Shown here: positions 31,625-42,053 of the stretch, one piece after another
How the letters are laid out: every line of letters starts with the position of its first letter
Position numbering within the stretch: the stretch's first letter is position 1
From: Gracilariopsis chorda
Lineage: Eukaryota; Rhodophyta; Florideophyceae; Gracilariales; Gracilariaceae
Direction: 5' to 3'
Assembly (NCBI GenBank): GCA_003194525.1
Contig: NBIV01000139.1
Location: 1 to 64,000, forward strand
Length of the DNA: 64,000 nucleotides
Notes under the pieces: generated by a model
Told to the model about the DNA's origin: nothing
The model's database searches: none
What the model saw: only the letters and a program-made list of their open reading frames with translations
Made by a program: the position numbers and the translations under genes

Positions 31625-32143
31625 TGTGACGGGGAGATCGAGTCGATTTGAGCGCGCTAGTGCAGGATGGAGCACAATACCCGGAATGTGGATCCTTGAG
31701 AAGGGCAAGCTCTTTAATCTCCTATCTTATCGGGCAAAACAGTTCGACAAACTCTTTGTCTGGAGTGTCGAGATGGAGACTACGGTTGTACTGGACCTCT
31801 TGTTCTGTTTCAGATCAGGTCGAATCTGCTGTTTTTTCAGAAAAGAGACGACAGTATATATATTACAGTGGACGTCACTGCGAAAGGCAGACATGACGGA
31901 GGGTCGTGCCCTTCGCAGATGGGCGGAATCAACAAGGTCCCCGTGCTGATGTCCGTTAAGGATAATGTGCTGTTCTCTTGCGCGATGACGATGGTGATAC
32001 TCTAGTTCTGGACAAACAACGTTTATGTTAAAGTTATTCCTGTACATGCGCTGAGTTAACCTCAGACAGGCATACGCCTGCGATGAAGCTGGTGATATGA
32101 AAGGTAGTACTACATTGCAGACTACTCAAGCTCCCATCACATT
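31625..32143. other. Spacer between KsgA-like gene and secreted protein gene
   Basis: This holds the promoter of the KsgA-like gene and the 3' flank of the secreted-protein gene. No gene or motif could be supported. Confidence 0.4.
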
Positions 32144-32977
32144 CTAATTAAGTGGGGCCGTGTAGATGCAAGAAATTCCTGACAGAAATGCATCCCCTGT
32201 TGTCGGTTTCTCTCTGATGCTCAAGATTTCCGATATCGCGATATTCTCAAACGTGCGATTGTAAGCCGTGAATTCTTGGTACCCCAATTCCTCCATCACG
32301 TCAAACTCCTCACGATGCTCTGTCTCAGGTGATGCATCTCCAATAATAGTTACTTCGAACTTTCGTCTCGATTCAGCTACAAAGTTTTCCGAGTAAGTTT
32401 CGCAGTAATGCATGCTGCAAGCATAGTACCCTGGGTATTGCACGGGAATGTCATATCCCCAGATAGAGCCTAACATTCCGTAGCGGTGAGACTTGTAAAG
32501 GTCTGCGATCACATCCTTCGCTCCTGCGATTATTGCCTCCGGCATTTCAAAAGCAAGGGTTTCGCCTACCAAGTATTCTGTCGGATCTGCTTTGACTTCG
32601 TCAAAGCTCTTCCCACCAATGTTGTATACAAAGTAGTGAGGTATCGTCTCTGAGCTGTTTGAAACTTCTTCAATCTCCTCCGGTGTTGACATCGGTTCAT
32701 CGAGGGGTTCAATGTTCATGACGACCTCTTCTGTGCTCGGCATCGTCGTTGGAACTGCCCCCTCTGTTGCCATCCGGTCGGCAGCGGGAGCAGCTTCTTC
32801 GGGAGTTATCGGATCGTCCAGTTCAGTTACAGGCATTTCCACGATTGGTGGTTCCGCAACCACTGGTACCGTGTTACCATCGTTTCGAGCTGTGAAATCA
32901 ATTCTATACGGTGCTCCGAAGGCGCAAACCAGCAATGAAGACAATGTCAAAGCAACGGTGCAAGTCTTGGCAAACAT
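32144..32977 (-). CDS. Secreted protein of unknown function
   Basis: The 277-residue protein has a clear signal peptide (TVALTLSSLLVCAFGA, likely cut after residue 22). An acidic, Pro/Thr/Glu-rich segment follows to about residue 110 (PITPEEAAPAAD), then a globular C-terminal domain with paired-looking cysteines (GYYACSMHYCETYSENF and GISCIYTAPL) and potential N-glycosylation sites (NSS, NRT). I do not recognise the family. The acidic, low-complexity linker after the signal peptide recalls cell-wall or extracellular matrix proteins. The ATG is at 32977, a single exon. Confidence 0.7.
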   Translation of the reverse strand: MFAKTCTVALTLSSLLVCAFGAPYRIDFTARNDGNTVPVVAEPPIVEMPVTELDDPITPEEAAPAADRMATEGAVPTTMPSTEEVVMNIEPLDEPMSTPEEIEEVSNSSETIPHYFVYNIGGKSFDEVKADPTEYLVGETLAFEMPEAIIAGAKDVIADLYKSHRYGMLGSIWGYDIPVQYPGYYACSMHYCETYSENFVAESRRKFEVTIIGDASPETEHREEFDVMEELGYQEFTAYNRTFENIAISEILSIREKPTTGDAFLSGISCIYTAPLN

Positions 32978-35380
32978 TGTACAACTTATGCTTCAGAAGA
33001 AAACGATAGGAGTAGGAATGGTGTTTATGGATAATGGATATTGCGAAGCGAAGTGATGCTTCTTTTTCGATTCTAGTTCATCATGTTGTGAGGTTTCGGC
33101 GAGGATTCTTTTATATACTGCTGAAAAAACAAGAGCTGAGGATATCGAGTTGTTCTCAGAGCCCCATGGCATAACGAAGTCCCAGTTACACTCGGATTGC
33201 AATGATGTGCATGTGCTGGTAGCGTGGCTTTGAGTTGAAGTTTCTGCCACGTTAAAATCACTGCTTGCGTGGCTCCCACTTGAATGGACACGCCTGCTGA
33301 GCGGTTAAGGATTCTTATCGGCGATCTGCCAAGAACGTGTCTCGTACATGTCCGCCGAGGGCAATTTTCTTGAACTGTCATGTTAATAATAGCGGCGGGA
33401 AACTAGGCAGTACGTACGGGTGTACGAACGGAGCAAATCGGAGCAGATTGCAAGAAAGTGTTGATACATCATGTGCCGGGACACGTCATGAATCGTCCAG
33501 ACGAAATCGGCATTAAGACGGTCAAGACGTGGAGTATTTACGGCATGGGCTCTTCTCAACCGCAGAAGACGGACCTTCTGAATGGGGCTTCCTAATGTTT
33601 TCTTAGTCCATCAAAAAACATATGCTGATGACCGAAAGTAAGGTGTAACCAAAATTCTATGTGCTACTACTCGGGCCAATGTCGAGCAATCAAACCACCT
33701 TGAAGTGAAGGTGTTCAAGAAGAAAAGCATCCACGTACATGTCTCGCTCTAGACAATTCTTCTTCACAAGGCAGGACGGCCTGAAGAACTGGGTTTGCGA
33801 AAGGGACCTGCGAACATCATTCTTTTCTTCTTTACTGTAGGCCCTTGATGTCTAACTACAACACAAGGGTAAAATATACCTGGTTAAAGATATTTTTCTC
33901 TCCGCAGGAAACCAAGGGAACATCATTGTCGGGATCGTTTCCGAGTAGAATCTTTTGTTCAGGTGGTTAGATTTGCAATTCTGAACGAACATCAACATAT
34001 AACCAAATCCTGTGTGGGAGGGTATTCAACTTCGTTTGTGCCCTTGACAAGCCTATCCTGCATTGTAGATGCCCGATGGTTTCCTGAAGACAACTTAAGC
34101 TGTGTCTTCTTCTGGCACTTACGAATCTCGACAGGAAATTTAAGCGAACATGCGCAAACTGCCATGTAATACAAGAGTAGCTGACATTGCGATGGACCCT
34201 GAAACTGTCGAAGGCCACACGGCACTAGGACTCGACATGAAAGCGTATCCTTAAAGACACATATCGCCATACTCTGACAACCTGCACAGAACATGACTTT
34301 CAGGTAGAGGCTCTCGAAACACTCTTAATCGTTGACAATTCATTTGTGTGTCACATCGTTCTGACAGTTCTCCAACGCTCGTCGCACAAGAAAAGAACCA
34401 TTATCAAAGACATCTTGCTTCTTTTCTACGGTCTCCAGTTGCAAATCCCGATGCTCCTCTGCTGCTTGCACCACATTTTACCTCGAGTTCGTTCTTCACC
34501 TGTGCGACATGCATCCCGTTGTATAAAAACTCTATTCTTGGCAGTTGAATGAGGTGTCTCTTTCCGGACTTCTTCTGCATCTCACAAGGGCGGGGTTCCG
34601 TACCAATACATGACGTGTTTTGAAACAATAAATGCGCTCACTTCGCTCTAGCCACTTTGTCTGAGACAATAACCAGCGAAAAGCTAGCTCATGACCCGAA
34701 TCTTGAAATGAAATACACACATACTCCTACACCATTCCTGGTACCCTTGAAAGCTCTGATTGTCCGTCCCAACTCCCACAAATGCCAATTGCTGATAAGA
34801 TAAAATGGCGAGTGAGCAGTTGATGAGCAGAAAGTCAACTTCTGTTAGTCTAGATGAAACGGTTTCGACCGAGATATCGATACCGTCACAAAAGTGGGCA
34901 GACTAAATCGTTCACTACCTGGAGGGAAAGAAAGCGATCTCTGCGGGCCCAACGTGGAACGTGGAGAACGCATTGAGCTAGATCTGCGTGGTCGTGGTGA
35001 ACTCAAAGTTTCTGATGGCATCGAGGATGAAGAAAACGGGTGCGATCCAGCGTTTTGTCGAGTGGCATGGCTTCAAGTCGAAACTGTTCGCTTCACACTG
35101 CGACGTGTGGTCAAAACTTCTCCGCTTCTTGCGACATCTGCAGTGCAAGGGTGCTACACGGCAGCGTGACGATATTTCCTCAACACTCATTTCCGTACAT
35201 TCGGCTTCCCCAGTAGACGGTGTCACAAATTCTGTGAACGAGTCCAGCAAAACCGTACTCCCCTGCGGAAGAGATCAGGAAAGAGTGGAAGCAAGCAAGC
35301 GTATGGTGCGTATCAAACTCCCGAGTGAAGACGAACAATCGAGAATTGTGGCAGGCTTCTTCGTGAAGCTGTTCTCGAAA
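32978..35380. other. Long non-coding stretch
   Basis: I see no gene in these 2.4 kb. A frame at 34988-35455 is open but has no motif and runs into the next region. Confidence 0.45.
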
Positions 35381-36060
35381 CTTAGCTCCACAAGCGGTTT
35401 GAAGAATACGCGACCCGGGAGGTCGTTAAACTCGTCCAGGCGATCGGCGGACTGATCGCCTCCAAGGACCCGGGATGTCCGTAAAATCGCCCCGGCAGTC
35501 GGCGCACCGACAGCCCGAAGACCTGGGCGGTGGCGTCGGAAAAAAGACCCCCGCTTATCTGTGCGAAACAGAAGGGACGAGGCACGTGCAACACTGCGGA
35601 TCTTACCAACCTTTCCTTAACTTTTCCCAGAAGGATCATGGAGGTTCCCACGGAAACTCTGGCGGGATCGCGATGGGTCTCCGACGGAGACCAGGGATTT
35701 TAGTAAGCGACAACACCGCCTGTACAAGAATCTGAATGGTTTTACAGGGTTTTTCTGGACTTAAGCTGAGATCTACAGCACACACGGGCCCCAACCCGAT
35801 CTTACCGCCCTTTATCGCCAAGGGAAAAGAGAAAAGGGAGAGTAAGATGTCACCAGATCTTCTGGGTGGCGCGAACGTGGTACATGGAATCCGCCTTGTC
35901 GTGGTGTACCCCTTACCTGGCGTTCTCTCGAGTTGAGGAAGGATTAGCAGAGCAAAGTCTGGAAGAGGCGAAACGCGCCAGAACAAAATGGATTATACAT
36001 TCGGGTCTCCCCGCAGAAGTCTTGTACCATTCTACTACGTCTTGGAATACTAGTTAGTGA
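35380..36060 (+). other. Coding-like remnant of unknown origin
   Basis: The + strand has a GC-richer patch with broken protein-like runs, for example REVVKLVQAIGGLIASKDPG near 35.42 kb, RRIMEVPTETLAGSRWVSDG near 35.63 kb and LYKNLNGFTGFFW near 35.73 kb. Stops and frame changes separate them. It could be a decayed transposon or a dead host gene. No family was recognised. Confidence 0.25.
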
Positions 36061-36265
36061 GCGTAACACGGCTGCAGCAGGGTGGGAGCAAGCAACAGCC
36101 ATCAACAATATTTTGAGTCGGGAGTTAAAGACTGGTGTAACGGGGTAGAGAGAACTTGTCATTCACGAGGAGTAGCTAGCGGTTAACCTTAGTTGTTGAG
36201 AGATTGAGAAGGAATTATGATAAGCTCTACCACAGCGTCGCAATTAGACAATGTGCGCCCATAAA

Positions 36266-36298
36266 GAAGAAGAAAGAAGAAAGAAGAAAGAAGAATAA
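36266..36298. repeat. GAA/GAAA-type microsatellite
   Basis: A purine-only run of agaaga/aagaag units is present. It is a simple repeat with no further evidence of function. Confidence 0.8.
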
Positions 36299-36439
36299 TA
36301 CGCAAGAACCTTCGCTTTCCAACTAGAAGAAGGTATTCATGTCGTCTGCAGTAACGGAAAATGTGGTAACTCATCTACCTACGTCCACTAGAACGGAACT
36401 AGGGTAGAAGTGTGCATGCATAGAGTCGTCGATTGGATT

Positions 36440-37302
36440 GCCGCCCCTATACAAAAGCTTGAAAAACGTTGACAAGACATCAGCCAATGCTGAGGGACAC
36501 ACCGGCGAAATTGACGGTGAGCCTAGGCCACACGCCTTATTATCAGTGATAACTGGTGAGCAAGGTCTCCAGTTCGGGAGCAATCGCGCAAACTTCGCAG
36601 ATGCTGCAATAAGAGAGTACTGATACAAACAGTACTCCCGAACGGTACGCTTCTGCGGAGAACAAAAGCTATGAGGAAATTGTGCCACAGTTTGTTCGCA
36701 TCGTCGAAACCCTGCCGCCGCCCAACGAGAGCAATTGCAAGGGTCATGTTTTGCTTCGTGTACCGAAGGGCCTGTCTGATGGTAGCTACGCACTACTGGT
36801 TGCAGGTGAGCCAAGTACCGAGGGGAAGAGTGTGCAGAATAACAGTGATAGTATGACATCAAGAGGGGCAAACGCCTAGTCCATAGTCAGACGTTGCAAC
36901 GTTTCTGGCGATTCAACAAGGGACAGAGTTTGCAAATGAAAAGGATGAAAAGAAACAGGAGGGAATGGCCTTTGATCGTCGGTTACCACAGGAGTCCTGA
37001 GTTTGCGTGCGAGTCTCCGCAAGAAATCAACGACAAAAAAGTCTTGCGTTCATGCCATGCCCTGTCGTCGAGTAATCTATCAAGGCATAAAGCGAAAGTT
37101 GGAGGAAGCGGGCCTGGAAGAAAGCTTAACGTCGTGTTCTCAACAACCTGTTCAAAAACGCAAGCTTCTCTTTCTGTACCATGCTGATTTGTTTGTGAAT
37201 TCATACTTAACAGTGAAAGCAAAGCGTTTGCTCTGCTTTAGAGAACCTGTACGTCCTGGGGAAGGTCAGCAACCTCCTGGATCCTGTGAAGAATATAAGT
37301 AA
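36440..37302 (+). other. Possible multi-exon gene, unrecognised
   Basis: Three protein-like open runs follow one another on the + strand: about 36465-36620 (HALLSVITGEQGLQFGSNRA), 36640-36820 (GHVLLRVPKGLSDGSYALLV) and 37003-37302 (KRKLLFLYHADLFVNSYLTV). The first and second each contain a GTGAGCC donor-like site. I cannot fix the exon ends and recognise no domain, so this is a suggestion only. Confidence 0.25.
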
Positions 37303-39411
37303 TGACTTAGCGCGAACAAGCTCAAACGGGCACATGCAACTCGCCTTCCCGTGATGTGGCAGTCTCCGCGAACGAGAAATCTATGAGGAGCGAAATGATT
37401 TCGCAGTCGGATTTCCCATGGAGACCAAGACGTTCTGACCCTCTAATCGTTCATTGAGTGCTGCTGTCTCGCTTCAAAGCTGAAAGAACTGTTTGGAAGC
37501 GGGAAGCGAGAAACACTGAGGGGCTGTTTGCTATTACTGTGGATTGCCCCGTCAAGCTCGTTGCAGCGTTCTTCCCAGGGTAATGAACAAACCAAACAAA
37601 GACAAAAACGTAGAAAAGTGCAAAAATGCTCTGTGAGTGATGCTTTACCCTGTAGAGTTAGATTCTACCACAATGCCGTAATGAGGTAATGTGTGCCCAT
37701 CAAAAGGAAAGAAAGAAGTGATGCTTTGATGGATGGAGGATGGATGCGAACGCTCGTGAGAACAGACGAAACAGATGAAACGCACGGGCGCAAGGCTCAA
37801 AAAACATTCGACACCGGGGATTCCAGACCGATCCCTCATGTCAGTACTAACCCGGCCCAAAGAGACTTAGCTTCGCGGTTCGAAATGGGACACGGCGCAT
37901 ATCATCTTGGTATGATTGAATGTAGCAAGATGGTATCTCTCGTGTGAATTTATTCTGCTTGTCCTGCATTTGATGCTCTTTCGTATTATAGTTTGAAGGT
38001 GTGCTATAATTACGCGCCATTGTGGCGAAGTTGCAATGCAATGCATTTCGTTTCAAACATGCATGATGTGGATGGTTTTGAGACAGGGATATTTCGTTTC
38101 GTTTCATTTTTGAGGCAGAACAGATGCTGTTTGAAGAAAGGGGTGGAATTGAGAAGTAGTTTTCTTGGTAGAGTTACCAAAAAGAAAAATGTGGACGCCC
38201 TTGCAAAGTGCATTTGAAAGTAAGGTGTTTTGCTGAAATGTTCTCGAAGTGCATTTGTCCAAGGGAAATCACTTCAAAGTAGAAGCTTAAAACGAAAGCA
38301 GGATTGCGGTGGTACTTAATGTGGTAGCTCAGGAGACTACCCTTGGGTATAGGTATTGTCACCTTTGCACTACAATTGTGTTCGAGTTGTCTTTTGATGG
38401 CGACGAGCGACGAGATGTAGATTTTGGTACTACGGCAGTTGCACCACAGCTGTGTACTGCGTGTGGAGCGTGTGCGTAGAAAATGACAATCAAACGTTCT
38501 GTGGACAAATAAAACGAAGCGGGTACTGGTCAAGAGAAGACGGGTGAGGATACGGTTACGGGCGGTGCCCGAGCACAGCCCTTGTATACCCATATTTCTA
38601 ATATCCTTCCTACAGTATCCTTTTAGAAAGTAAGCTATTCATGGGCGTAGAGTGATGCTATCATAGCGTCATGAAGATGTCTGTGAAGAAAGTCAAAAAC
38701 GGCTTCAGGACTTTGACTGCATGGCACACGAAACGCAAGGGCATTCGCAAGAGACAAAGGCCCTTAGTCGCCGCTGTACAAGTTTGTGAGTCACGGATTC
38801 GAAAGCTGTATATCTACAACGGCGCAATCAATTGATGACGAGTAGCGCCATGCTGACTTACAACTTCGCTTCGGAAGGCAGCTTCAAAGTCTCCGCCTTC
38901 ATGTGAACTCCATCTTTTAACACAACGCATGCAGTCTTATTACTTGAACTACCGTTTAACCGTGGCGGGGAACAATGTCCAACAACGTACTCAAACGGCG
39001 GACTGGCAGTCAAGAATACAGAAACAGCGGCAGAATCACCGGGACAGAGGGAGCGAAGCGCCAAAAGACAGCCCAATAGAACAGCAGCATACAAAGCGGC
39101 GCCATGCCAATTGGCGCGCCGAACAGAGCAACCCCGCCGCCTCAAATCGCGTCTCCACCACAAACGGACGTGTTCGCCAAAAAAATCAAAACGAACAGCC
39201 ACGGCGCCCGTCGTTCACACGTCCTCCATAACGCGCGTCACGGGCGCCACGGGGCGCGCTTCCATTCGCTCTTCCCCACACGTGTAACGCGCTAAGCGCC
39301 GTTTGCGAGCCCGTCACTTCTGTGCGTGAAGAATTCCAAATCGCTCTTAACCGCGCACCCCCAAGTGGCGTCCGACTTGCTCTCCCCCGTCTGCCGTTGA
39401 CAACACCGGCC
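37303..39411. other. Long non-coding stretch upstream of the TauE gene
   Basis: No gene is clear. A 54-codon ATG frame at 38671-38835 (+) encodes a basic peptide (WHTKRKGIRKRQRPLVAAV) and might be a small protein, at low confidence. The last 300 bp are GC-rich and should hold the TauE promoter. Confidence 0.4.
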
Positions 39412-40419
39412 ATGTTCTCCGCGGCCGCTCGTGCGTCAAAGCTTCTGCGGACGCACAATGCTTCGCTACCAGATGCTACCAGACTCTACCGACAAACACC
39501 GCCACGCTACCCGCGAAGCGCGCCGAGACATCTTCCTCCAACGCCGCCCCCGCCCTTGCGTCCAGCACAGCAACATGCCACCTCAACGGCCGCCGCAGTC
39601 GGACTTGCCTCCGGTACGTTGGGAGCCATGTGTGGCGTAGGTGGTGCCATATTCTCCGTACCAGCTTTAGTTCGTTTTGCCTCCCTTTCTCAACGTGCCG
39701 CCGGGGCAAACTCACTCGTGGCCGTCACATGCGTTGCGCTCACTGGCGCGGCGTCGCTTTCGGCCGCCCCGGAGGCTGCAATTGATGTTGAAACGGCTGC
39801 GTTGTTGTCTGTCGGAGCGGCTGCTTTCACGCCTCTCGGAGCGGCTGTTTCTACGCGCGTTAACGCTGCTTTGTTACGACGGGCATTGGGCGCCTTCATG
39901 TTGTTGCTTGCGCCAGTTATGCCGTTGCGCGCCTACCTGGAACGCGCCTCGCCGCGGGAACGTTCCCTCACGGGTGATACCCGACGCTTCTTGCTGGCCG
40001 GTTTGGGATCTGCTGTCGGCTTCACCTCCGGATTGCTGGGCATTTCAGGCGGTTCTTTGTTCACCCCCATTATAGCATTGGCAAGTCCCGAGCACGGCTT
40101 CAAAAACGTTTTGGCGACCTCCTTCGCTTCTATGGTCGTGCCTACTGCATGTGGCGCTGTTACATACGCACGAATGGGGCTTGTTACACCGGCGTTGGTT
40201 CCACCGCTTGTGGTTGGTGCTGTCACCGGCGCTGCTATCGGATCTACTGCCGCGCTTGCCGTACCGGATTATGTGTTGCAATGGACTTTTGCCATCGTCT
40301 TTACAGTTATGGGAGCTCGTGTACTCCGCGCTCCAATAGCGCCGCCAACAAACTCCGCAAAAGCTGCAATCGTCTCCCGAACGGTCGCCCCGCCGCCCAC
40401 AACAGTGCCGTCAGCGTAA
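39412..40419 (+). CDS. TauE/SafE-family sulfite exporter-like membrane protein
   Basis: The protein is a predicted multi-pass anion transporter of the TauE/SafE (DUF81) family, whose members export sulfite or organosulfonates. From ATG 39412 it has 335 residues; the frame extends upstream only from GTG. The first 60 or so residues are Arg/Ser/Pro-rich (a likely organelle leader). Two related halves follow, each beginning with the family's Gly-rich signature: LASGTLGAMCGVGGAIFSVP and VGFTSGLLGISGGSLFTPII. Around them are about eight hydrophobic helices, and the protein ends in a short Pro/Thr tail. It is convergent with the glycine-rich gene, 54 bp away. The substrate is unproven. Confidence 0.88.
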   Translation: MFSAAARASKLLRTHNASLPDATRLYRQTPPRYPRSAPRHLPPTPPPPLRPAQQHATSTAAAVGLASGTLGAMCGVGGAIFSVPALVRFASLSQRAAGANSLVAVTCVALTGAASLSAAPEAAIDVETAALLSVGAAAFTPLGAAVSTRVNAALLRRALGAFMLLLAPVMPLRAYLERASPRERSLTGDTRRFLLAGLGSAVGFTSGLLGISGGSLFTPIIALASPEHGFKNVLATSFASMVVPTACGAVTYARMGLVTPALVPPLVVGAVTGAAIGSTAALAVPDYVLQWTFAIVFTVMGARVLRAPIAPPTNSAKAAIVSRTVAPPPTTVPSA

Positions 40420-40473
40420 CAAAAAGCGAGAAAGCTACAAACTCATCCCATTTTGACAGCCATTCCGCTTCCA

Positions 40474-41885
40474 TTATTCCACCAGCACACCTCGCCCGCG
40501 CTGCATCTTGGCACGATTGATGATTAAGGATCGCACAATTTTGTCCATTAGCTCGTCACCGGTGCTCATTTCTTCTGGTAATGCGCCGTACGGTCGCTTC
40601 CCCTCTTCGCGGTCCTGATCGATTTCTTTAGCTTTCTTATCCATGATTCGGTCCTCTATACCAAACAGTTTTGTGCTCCGCCGCACCGGTGTGCCCATAC
40701 CGAATAGGAAGAATCCCCATCCAAAGCCGAATCCGAAACCGCAACCTATCCCCTGTGTTCACAGACTCCCCCACATATCACCCCGAATTGAAACTTTCGT
40801 GTCAGATTTTGTGCTTGACATGAGCGTGTTTGTTTCTTTCCATGTTGTTTTGTTTGACTGACTACTTACGAATCCGAAGCTTGGAATTTTGGCCGCTTTG
40901 ATCTCTATGAGTGAGTGATTTTCGTTTTGCGAGGTTGATGACAATTGGTTTCGTTTCAAGGCATTCAGTCATGTTTGTAAATAGAATTGTGCAGTTAGTA
41001 GCATGTTTTGATTCCTTCCTTGCCACTTGTTCTCTCCTTCTTCAGCGGATCAGCTCCTTTTGTTATTACAATGAAATGTGGTTTCATGTAACTTCCTCGC
41101 GCTTGCGATCTGTGTCATGGTGGTTCTTACCACATCCGCCTCCCTTATTGTGAGCTTGTTTGAAACCGCTACCCCATCCTTGTACTCGCAAGGTCGATGA
41201 GTGTCAACTCGCCGCTTTCCATCAACTTCATACTGATAGCGGTATTCACCCGCGCTCAATCGCAACACACACTCCCATATTGAATCTCGCTTGCCGGAAG
41301 GAGGCATTTTATGCATCGTAACAGGTACACCCCATCCGTTGAACGAGCCCGTCACACAAACTGAATGTTCCGCTCCGTAAGTCCACGTGAAACGCACGGC
41401 AAATGAAGGCCGTTCAATCTTCGCTTCCTTCCCTAGTTGCTTTAACTCCGCAGAGGGCTCGTACGATGACGCGTTCTCAAGAAGCATCTTCGCTTTCTTC
41501 AAGAAATAATCGCAAGCACCTTCCGGCTCCACCGAATTCATTCTGAGGGTGCCATAGGGAGTGATTGGTCCAGGCAGTCTGTTCGGGAAAGATAACGAGT
41601 GTGCTGGTTCGAGGCTTGGGGTAAGCGCTTCGAGAGAACTTGTGGGTAGGGTAAGGGGTCGCAGTCGAGACGAGAAATCTGCTTTGAGAAGCGGAAAAAA
41701 GGGAGGTGTGCTTCGCTTATTGTGAGAGAAGTACATGTCCATCATGGCTCACAGCTTGGGAGAGAGTTCACTTTACCTTTTCCGCCTATTCCGCAACCGA
41801 CTGCAGCACCGCAACCTAGGCCTAAACCTACCCCGATACCGATTCCGCTGAATGGGAGAAGGCGACTTCTCGGGCCTGTGCTCAT
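40474..41885 (-). CDS. Glycine-rich small protein, two exons around a 1-kb intron (TGD5-like?)
   Basis: The exons are 41885-41777 and 40745-40474, together 126 residues. Exon 1 ends in a run of alternating glycines (GIGIGVGLGLGCGAAVGCG), and exon 2 opens with its continuation (CGFGFGFGWGFFLFGMG). The donor aaaag|gtaaag and acceptor gatag|gttgc keep phase, so the glycine run is rebuilt only by splicing. After it comes a charged C-terminal part (RRSTKLFGIEDRI, TGDELMDKIVRSL). Small proteins with such a glycine run include plant TGD5, needed for ER-to-plastid lipid transfer; that identity is a guess from composition. An in-frame ATG at 42053 would add 56 residues. The intron contains the CBM48 gene on the same strand. 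Confidence 0.6.
40746..41776 (-). other. Intron of the glycine-rich gene, enclosing the CBM48 gene
   Basis: The 1031-nt segment begins GTAAAG and ends GGGATAG on the minus strand. An alternative acceptor seven bases upstream (acacag) would break the phase. The CBM48 reading frame 41050-41745 lies wholly within it. Confidence 0.55.
41050..41745 (-). CDS. CBM48 (AMPK-beta type) starch/glycogen-binding protein
   Basis: The 231-residue product starts with a Ser/Pro/Leu-rich N-terminal part of about 70 residues, then a helical stretch (ACDYFLKKAKMLLENA). The carbohydrate-binding module follows from about residue 113: FAVRFTWTYGAEHSVCVTGS, FNGWGVPVTMHKM, IWECVLRLSAGEYRYQYEVD, and the closing NKLTIR strand. 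The FNGW tryptophan and the W/Y residues of the sugar platform are present. No kinase, branching-enzyme or phosphatase domain is attached, so it is a stand-alone binding protein. In red algae starch lies in the cytosol, in green lineages in plastids. Its ATG overlaps the stop of the read-through frame of the glycine-rich exon 1 (ATGA). Confidence 0.85.
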   Translation of the reverse strand: MMDMYFSHNKRSTPPFFPLLKADFSSRLRPLTLPTSSLEALTPSLEPAHSLSFPNRLPGPITPYGTLRMNSVEPEGACDYFLKKAKMLLENASSYEPSAELKQLGKEAKIERPSFAVRFTWTYGAEHSVCVTGSFNGWGVPVTMHKMPPSGKRDSIWECVLRLSAGEYRYQYEVDGKRRVDTHRPCEYKDGVAVSNKLTIREADVVRTTMTQIASARKLHETTFHCNNKRS

Positions 41886-42053
41886 CTTATCGGAGAAACC
41901 GCTTTTCTCGTGGTGAGGATTAACCCTTACCCTGGGTAAAACTACCAACGGTAAACGGTAAGGGTTAGAATTGCTAGCAGCTTGCAAAACCAAGGCGCAG
42001 ATTGCTTGACCGAATGTCAAACAAATACGGATGACCAATGACGTTTCTTCCAT

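Noticed and set aside
38858-39202. 114-codon minus-strand frame with a hydrophobic segment
   Set aside because: It starts only from GTG, has a stop just upstream and lies in the GC-rich promoter area of the TauE gene. No splice site rescues it.
39690-40281. Minus-strand frames opposite the TauE gene
   Set aside because: The + strand shows a clear membrane transporter. The minus frames are Ala/Thr/Pro shadows of it.
41922-41970. Repeated aaccctta / taagggtt words
   Set aside because: They look telomere-like, but only two or three copies occur, in inverted order. It is more likely a chance short inverted repeat than an interstitial telomere.
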